Shown here one piece after another: positions 58,940-64,000 of a stretch of 64,000 nucleotides of DNA. The position numbers were made by a program, and so were the translations under genes. The notes under the pieces were generated by a model. It had not been told where the DNA came from, made no database searches, and worked only from the letters and a program-made list of their open reading frames with translations. The stretch is from Phenylobacterium sp. (GTDB lineage Bacteria > Pseudomonadota > Alphaproteobacteria > Caulobacterales > Caulobacteraceae), in the NCBI GenBank assembly GCA_020401865.1, contig JADCAS010000011.1:1-64000 (forward strand). The letters run 5' to 3'. The stretch's first letter is position 1; each line of letters starts with the position of its first letter.

Positions 58940-61846
58940 ATGGCCGACGACGCCGCTCCCACCTCGCGCGACTACCGCGAAACCGTCTTTCTTCCCGACA
59001 CCCCCTTTCCCATGCGCGCCGGCCTGCCGGTCAAGGAGCCGGAGATCCTGGCCCGCTGGGAGGACCTGTACGCGGCCCTGAGGGCCGAGCGTCAGGCCCG
59101 GGGGGCGCCCCTGTTCGTCCTGCACGACGGCCCGCCCTACGCCAACGGCGCCATCCACATCGGCCACGCCCTGCAGAAGACCCTGAAGGACTTCGTGGTC
59201 CGCTCGCGCTTCGCCCTGGGCTACGACGTCGACTACGTCCCCGGGTGGGACTGCCACGGCCTGCCCATCGAGTGGAAGATCGAGGAGGAGCTGCGCGCCC
59301 AGGGCCGCCGCAAGGAGGACGTCTCCAAGGCCGAGTTCCGCGAGCGCTGCCGCGCCTACGCCGCCCAGTGGATCGAGGTCCAGAAGGCCGGCTTCAAGCG
59401 CCTGGGCGTGATCGGCGACTGGGACAACCGCTACGCCACCATGGACTACGCCTCGGAGGCGGCCATCGTCGCCGAATTCCACAAGTTCGTGGTCTCGGGC
59501 CAGCTCTACCGTGGCTCCAAGCCCGTCATGTGGAGCCCGGTGGAGCGCACCGCCCTGGCCGACGCCGAGGTCGAGTACCACGACCACAACAGCCCCACCG
59601 TCTGGGTGAAGTTCCCGGTGGTCGAGGGCCCGCAGGCCGCCGACCACGCCAGCGTGGTCATCTGGACCACCACGCCCTGGACCCTGCCGGCCAACCGCGC
59701 CATCGCCTTCTCTCCGGAGATCGCCTACGCGGTCTACGAGGTCGAGGACATGGAGACCGGGCTGGACTTCGAGCCCTGGGCCAAGGCGGGCGACCGCCTG
59801 ATCCTCGCCGACGCCCGCGCCGCCGACGTGGCCGCCGCCGCAAAGATCGCCCGCTGGCGCCGGGTCGAGGACGTCGACCCCTCCGGCATGGTCTGCCGCC
59901 ATCCCCTGGCGGCCCTCGATGACCACTACGGCTTTTCCGTGCCCCTCCTGTCCGGCGACCACGTCACCGACGACGCCGGCACGGGCTTCGTGCACACCGC
60001 CCCCGGCCACGGGGTCGATGACTACCTGGTCTGGCTGGCCCACGGCCACCGGGAGATCCCCGAGACGGTGGACGCCGACGGCGCCTACCTGCCCCATGTC
60101 GCCCTGTTTGGCGGCCTCAAGGTCCTGGAGACAGAAGGCAAGAAGGCCGGCAGGTTCGGCCCGGCCAACGGCGCGGTGATGGAAAAGCTGGTCGAGGCCG
60201 GAAACCTCCTCGCCCGCGGCCGCCTGGAGCACAGCTATCCCCACTCCTGGCGTTCCAAGGCCCCGGTCATCTTCCGCAATACGCCCCAGTGGTTCATCCG
60301 CATGGACGAGGCTGTGGACACGCCGGAGCTGAAGGGCGCCACCCTGCGCGAGACGGCCCTGAAGGCGATCGCCGCCACCGCCTTCTATCCGGAGGCCGGG
60401 CGCAACCGCATCCGCTCCATGGTCGAGAGCCGGCCGGACTGGCTGATCAGCCGCCAGCGGGCCTGGGGCGCGCCGCTCGCCATGTTCGTCGACAAGGAGA
60501 CCCACCAGCCCCTGGTGGACCCCGAGGTCAACCGCCGCATTGTCGAGGCCATCACCGCCCGGGGCGCCGACGCCTGGTTCACCGAGCCGTCCGAAAGCTT
60601 CCTCGGCGGCCACGATCCGGACCGCTTCGAGAAGGTCGAGGACATCCTCGACGTCTGGTTCGACTCCGGCTCGACCCACGCCTTCACCCTGGAGGGCCGC
60701 GCCAACACCCATTGGCCCGCCGACCTCTACCTCGAGGGCAGCGACCAGCACCGCGGCTGGTTCCAGTCGTCCCTGCTGGAAAGCGCCGGCACCCGGGGCC
60801 GGGCGCCCTACGACGCCGTCATGACCCACGGCTTCACCGTCGACGAGAACGGCGAGAAGATGTCGAAGTCCAAGGGCAACACCCTGGAGCCCGACACCGT
60901 CATCCGCGAGTCCGGCGCCGAGATCCTTCGGCTCTGGGCGGCCATGGTCGACTACGCCGAGGACCAGAGGATCGGCAAGACCATCCTGGCCACCACCACC
61001 GACGCCTATCGCAAGCTGCGCAACACCCTGCGCTACCTGCTGGGCGCCCTGGCCGGCTTCTCGGAGGCCGAACGGGTCGAGCCCGCCGACATGCCGCCGC
61101 TCGAGCGCTACATCCTGCACCGCCTGCATGAGCTGGACGGCCAGGTGCGCGAGGCCTACGGTCGCTATTCCTTCCAGGACGTGGCGCGGCCCCTGACCGA
61201 GTTCTGCCAGACCGACCTGTCGGCCCTCTTCTTCGACATCCGCCGGGACGCCCTCTACTGCGACCGGCCCGACAGCCTGAAGCGCCGGGCGGCCCGTACG
61301 GTCATGGACCTGGTCTTCGAGCGCCTGACCATCTGGCTGGCGCCCCTGATCCCCTTCACCATGGAGGAGGCCTGGACCACCCGCTTCCCCGAGGCCGGCT
61401 CCAACTGCCTGCGCATCTTCCCCGACACCCCCGCCAGCTGGCGCCATCCGGCCGAGGCGGCGCGCTGGGCGAAGGTCCAGGCAGTCACCAGCGTGGTCAT
61501 GGGCGCCCTGGAGGCCGAACGGCGGGAGAAGCGCCTGGGCGGGCCCCTGGAGGCGGCGCCTGTGGTGCATGTGACCGACGCCGACCTCCTCGCCGCCTTC
61601 GAGGGCCTGGATCCGGCGGAGGTCTTCCGCACCTCCCAGGGGACCCTGATGTCAGGTGCGGGGCCGCAGGGCGCCTTCGCCCTGGCCGAGGTCCCCGGCG
61701 TGAGCGTCGAGCCGCGCAAGGCCGAGGGCCGCAAGTGCGCCCGCTCCTGGCGCATCCTGCCCGAGGTGGGCCAGGACCCCCGCTACCCGGACCTGTCCCT
61801 GCGGGACGCCGACGCCGTGGCCGCCTGGGATGCGGGTCATGGCTGA
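58940..61846 (+). CDS. ileS: Isoleucyl-tRNA synthetase
   Basis: A 968-residue class I synthetase. HIGH motif in GPPYANGAIHIGHALQKTLK, the editing domain with VVIWTTTPWTLPANRAIA and GTGFVHTAPGHGVDDY, KMSKS motif in NGEKMSKSKGN, and a C-terminal tRNA-binding part ending with GRKCARSWRILPEVGQD. Only one of the usual zinc-finger cysteine pairs is visible at the end. The start at 58940 follows GGAAGGTCCC. I see no T-box in the leader. It overlaps lspA by 8 bases. Confidence 0.97.
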   Translation: MADDAAPTSRDYRETVFLPDTPFPMRAGLPVKEPEILARWEDLYAALRAERQARGAPLFVLHDGPPYANGAIHIGHALQKTLKDFVVRSRFALGYDVDYVPGWDCHGLPIEWKIEEELRAQGRRKEDVSKAEFRERCRAYAAQWIEVQKAGFKRLGVIGDWDNRYATMDYASEAAIVAEFHKFVVSGQLYRGSKPVMWSPVERTALADAEVEYHDHNSPTVWVKFPVVEGPQAADHASVVIWTTTPWTLPANRAIAFSPEIAYAVYEVEDMETGLDFEPWAKAGDRLILADARAADVAAAAKIARWRRVEDVDPSGMVCRHPLAALDDHYGFSVPLLSGDHVTDDAGTGFVHTAPGHGVDDYLVWLAHGHREIPETVDADGAYLPHVALFGGLKVLETEGKKAGRFGPANGAVMEKLVEAGNLLARGRLEHSYPHSWRSKAPVIFRNTPQWFIRMDEAVDTPELKGATLRETALKAIAATAFYPEAGRNRIRSMVESRPDWLISRQRAWGAPLAMFVDKETHQPLVDPEVNRRIVEAITARGADAWFTEPSESFLGGHDPDRFEKVEDILDVWFDSGSTHAFTLEGRANTHWPADLYLEGSDQHRGWFQSSLLESAGTRGRAPYDAVMTHGFTVDENGEKMSKSKGNTLEPDTVIRESGAEILRLWAAMVDYAEDQRIGKTILATTTDAYRKLRNTLRYLLGALAGFSEAERVEPADMPPLERYILHRLHELDGQVREAYGRYSFQDVARPLTEFCQTDLSALFFDIRRDALYCDRPDSLKRRAARTVMDLVFERLTIWLAPLIPFTMEEAWTTRFPEAGSNCLRIFPDTPASWRHPAEAARWAKVQAVTSVVMGALEAERREKRLGGPLEAAPVVHVTDADLLAAFEGLDPAEVFRTSQGTLMSGAGPQGAFALAEVPGVSVEPRKAEGRKCARSWRILPEVGQDPRYPDLSLRDADAVAAWDAGHG

Positions 61847-62342
61847 GCCGGTCATGGCCCTGACCCCGGCCGGGCGGCTGGCCTTCGGCCTCGCCGCCGC
61901 CGTACTGGCCGTCGACCAGGCGGTGAAGGCCTGGATCCTCTACGGCCTCGACCTGCCGTCGCGGTTCTCCCTGCCGGTCTTCGGGCCGCTGAGGTTCACC
62001 ATGGTGTGGAACGAGGGGGTCAGCTTCGGCTTCCTCCAGGCCCGGCATGACCTGGTCCGCTGGGGGCTGACCCTGTTCGCCCTGGCCGTGGCCCTGGCCC
62101 TGGCCGCCTGGGCGCGGAAGGCCGACCGACGGCTGCTCGGCGTCTCCCTGGGGCTGATCATTGGCGGCGCCGTGGGCAACGCCATCGACCGGGCCCGCTT
62201 CGGCGCGGTGGCGGACTTCATCGATGTCAGCGCCCTCGGGTTCTTCCCTTGGGTGTTCAACGTCGCCGACAGCGCCATCACCATCGGCGTCATACTGATG
62301 CTGGCGGACTCCTTCCGCCGCGATGACCGCCCGGCGGGCTGA
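61839..62342 (+). CDS. lspA: Lipoprotein signal peptidase (signal peptidase II)
   Basis: A 167-residue inner-membrane aspartic protease with four helices. The catalytic Asp residues are in GNAIDRARFGAVADFIDV and FPWVFNVADSAITIG. VVWNEGVSFGF-like sequence (MVWNEGVSFGFL) is also conserved. It removes the signal peptide of lipoproteins such as the PhnD protein in this window. The start at 61839 overlaps the end of ileS, the common arrangement in proteobacteria. Confidence 0.95.
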   Translation: MAEPVMALTPAGRLAFGLAAAVLAVDQAVKAWILYGLDLPSRFSLPVFGPLRFTMVWNEGVSFGFLQARHDLVRWGLTLFALAVALALAAWARKADRRLLGVSLGLIIGGAVGNAIDRARFGAVADFIDVSALGFFPWVFNVADSAITIGVILMLADSFRRDDRPAG

Positions 62343-62504
62343 GGACATGACGGTGGGTGGCGCTTGGCGGGCCCACTCAGGCCAGCGGACACCGTCCGTG
62401 TCGGGACGACCCGAACCTGAAGAGTCATCGGAACTCCACCGAACCTTGGTTGAAAACAGGGTGCGCCTGTCCGACGAAGGCGGTCCGTGCAGAGGATGCA
62501 GGCC

Positions 62505-64000
62505 ATGACGCCAGTGCGGAACTGGGACGACCTGGACGCCGGAAAATTCGCCGAGGAGGCCGGGGTGATCCGCGCCCTGCTGGCCCGGGCGCCGCTTTCG
62601 ATAGAAGCTCGCCGGACCCTCGTCGAGAAGGCCGCAAGCCTGGTGGAAGGCGCTCGCGCCTCCGCCCGCCGGCTGGGAATGGTGGAAAGTTTCCTCAAGG
62701 AGTTTTCGCTGGGCACCCGCGAGGGTCTGGCCCTGATGTGCCTTTCCGAAGCCCTGCTTCGAACCCCCGACGCCGAGACGCGTGACCGGTTGATCGCTGA
62801 AAAGATCTCGATGGCGGACTGGGCCAGCCACCTCGGCAAATCGGACAGCCTCTTCGTCAACGCCTCGACCTGGGGGTTGATGCTGACCGGCCGGCTTGTC
62901 GACGTCGATGAGGAGGCCCGACGCGATTTCGGCGGCTATTTCAAGCGCCTCACCGCAAAGGCCGGAGAACCGGTCATCCGTCAGGCGGTGGCCGCCGCCG
63001 TACGGATCATGGGCGAGCAGTTCGTCCTGGGGCGGACCATCGACGAGGCGTTGAGCCGGGCCCGGCGCGAAGGGATGCTCTGCTCCTTTGACATGCTGGG
63101 CGAAGGCGCCCGCACCGAAGCCGACGCCGAACGCTATGCCCGGCTTTACGGCGAGGCGATCGAGTCGGTTGGCCGGGCCGCCGGTGGCGCCGGCCCCGAG
63201 AGGGGTCATGGGGTTTCGGTCAAGCTGTCCGCACTCTTTCCCAGATACGAAGCCGCTCAGGAGGACCGTGTGTGGGAAGGTCTCTACCCGCGCCTGAAAA
63301 CCCTGGCCCGGATCGCCGCCCGTCACGACCTCAACTTCGCAATCGACGCAGAGGAGGCCGACCGGCTGGTGCTGTCTCTCAAGCTGGTCGAGCGGCTCGC
63401 CCACGAGCCCGAACTGGGCGACTGGCGCGGTCTGGGCGTGGTCGTCCAGGCCTATCAGAAGCGCGGCGTTTCGGTGATTGAGGCCCTTGCAGATCTGGCC
63501 CGGCGGTCCGGCCGCCGGATAATGGTTCGCCTCGTGAAGGGGGCCTATTGGGACAGCGAGATCAAACGCGCCCAGGTTTCGGGCATGCCCGACTACCCTG
63601 TGTTTACGACCAAAGCGGCCACAGACCTGTCCTACCTGGCCTGTGCAAGGGCGCTGATCGAGGCCTCGCCCGACCTCTATCCGCAGTTTGCGACGCACAA
63701 TGCCCACACCCTCGCCGCCGTGCGCCACATGGCGGAGGAATCGGGTGTCGACATCGAGCACCAGCGTCTGCACGGCATGGGCGAGGCGCTCTATGAGGCG
63801 GCGAAAGCGACCTACGGCGATCTGACCCTTCGCGCCTACGCGCCGGTGGGGGGCCACGAGGACCTCCTCCCCTATCTGGTGCGCCGTCTGCTGGAGAACG
63901 GCGCCAACAGCTCCTTCGTGCACGTCCTGCTGGACGAGACGGTTCCCGCCCTGGATGTGGCGCGGGATCCGGTCACGCTCGTCGAGGCCTGCCCCGATCG
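62505..64000 (+). CDS. putA: Bifunctional proline dehydrogenase/P5C dehydrogenase, N-terminal part
   Basis: The frame is open from 62505 to the window end (498 codons). It contains a helical N-terminal arm, then the proline dehydrogenase barrel: MGEQFVLGRTIDEAL, FDMLGEGARTEADAERYARL, VSVKLSALFPRYE, RIMVRLVKGAYWDSEIKRAQ and FATHNAHTLAAV, a close match to PutA. It oxidises proline to P5C with FAD; the aldehyde dehydrogenase half should follow outside the window. I chose the ATG at 62505, with GAGG 9 bases upstream; an ATG at 62496 is in frame. No DNA-binding ribbon-helix-helix is present at the N-terminus. Confidence 0.93.
   Translation, partial: MTPVRNWDDLDAGKFAEEAGVIRALLARAPLSIEARRTLVEKAASLVEGARASARRLGMVESFLKEFSLGTREGLALMCLSEALLRTPDAETRDRLIAEKISMADWASHLGKSDSLFVNASTWGLMLTGRLVDVDEEARRDFGGYFKRLTAKAGEPVIRQAVAAAVRIMGEQFVLGRTIDEALSRARREGMLCSFDMLGEGARTEADAERYARLYGEAIESVGRAAGGAGPERGHGVSVKLSALFPRYEAAQEDRVWEGLYPRLKTLARIAARHDLNFAIDAEEADRLVLSLKLVERLAHEPELGDWRGLGVVVQAYQKRGVSVIEALADLARRSGRRIMVRLVKGAYWDSEIKRAQVSGMPDYPVFTTKAATDLSYLACARALIEASPDLYPQFATHNAHTLAAVRHMAEESGVDIEHQRLHGMGEALYEAAKATYGDLTLRAYAPVGGHEDLLPYLVRRLLENGANSSFVHVLLDETVPALDVARDPVTLVEACPD

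Noticed and set aside
58850..61570. A 906-codon frame antisense to ileS.
   Set aside because: It has low-complexity, Gly- and Val-rich translation without motifs, while the plus strand encodes a complete IleRS.

Overview
The window is a very GC-rich (about 70% by eye), gene-dense chromosome segment with short intergenic gaps and many 4-bp ATGA or stop-stop overlaps. The gene content points to an alphaproteobacterium of the Caulobacterales, close to Caulobacter or Phenylobacterium. The strongest markers are a CpdR cell-cycle response regulator beside an N-formylglutamate amidohydrolase, a TipF-like degenerate EAL protein, the ribF/HAD-IIA/ileS/lspA block, and a methylsuccinyl-CoA dehydrogenase with the long N-terminal extension of the ethylmalonyl-CoA pathway. 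No transposase, prophage or CRISPR array is visible.

Layout. 0-2 kb: end of an unknown gene, copies of a dispersed palindromic repeat, and an acyl-CoA dehydrogenase. 2-7 kb: cobalamin riboswitch followed by a B12 uptake operon (btuB-btuF-btuC-btuD). 7-13.5 kb: a TetR-controlled membrane protein, a HAD hydrolase, a PLP decarboxylase with an amino-acid permease, and a DUF885 peptidase-like protein. 14-16.5 kb: a metallophosphoesterase and a glycosyltransferase whose reading frame begins with a TetR DNA-binding domain. 16.5-21.8 kb: a phosphate-acquisition cluster (pstS, OprP-type porin, phnE-phnD-phnC) with two Pho boxes. 22-24.4 kb: ornithine decarboxylase and a deoxyhypusine-synthase-family enzyme (polyamines). 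24.4-30.3 kb: a Mo-oxidoreductase/cytochrome b pair, a thioesterase, a hydrolase, MnmC and a secreted protein. 30.4-34.8 kb: modABC, selD and selU. 34.8-37.6 kb: an amidohydrolase remnant, a PhyH dioxygenase, tRNA-Val, cpdR and a formylglutamate hydrolase. 37.6-43.4 kb: a candidate small RNA, typA, an aminotransferase, an SDR, a ClpP-like protein and a hydrolase. 43.6-47 kb: a single-chain MmeI-like restriction-modification gene and companion. 47-56 kb: GST, mcd, a HIG1 protein, a cobalamin adenosyltransferase, etfBA, hbd, tipF, a HAD hydrolase and a MaoC hydratase. 56-64 kb: ribF, two toxin-antitoxin modules, ileS, lspA and the start of putA.

Functional themes. B12 import, corrinoid adenosylation and an ethylmalonyl-CoA pathway dehydrogenase fit together as B12-dependent acyl-CoA metabolism, fed into the electron-transfer flavoprotein. 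SelD and SelU, with MnmC 4 kb away, all act on the wobble uridine of tRNA. The Pho genes are a phosphate-starvation set. Polyamine synthesis appears to run from ornithine to putrescine and then probably to homospermidine.

The most unusual structures are: (1) a HigBA-like toxin-antitoxin module lying between two near-identical copies of the 3' end of ribF; (2) a probable small RNA upstream of typA carrying the UUUCCUCCCU motif I associate with the alpha-r8/MmgR family; (3) the in-frame TetR-glycosyltransferase fusion; (4) a scrap of ABC-transporter ATPase sequence in the gap upstream of the HAD gene, resembling the end of btuD; (5) a likely CTG start codon on the cytochrome b gene; and (6) a ClpP paralogue whose catalytic Asp is Asn.
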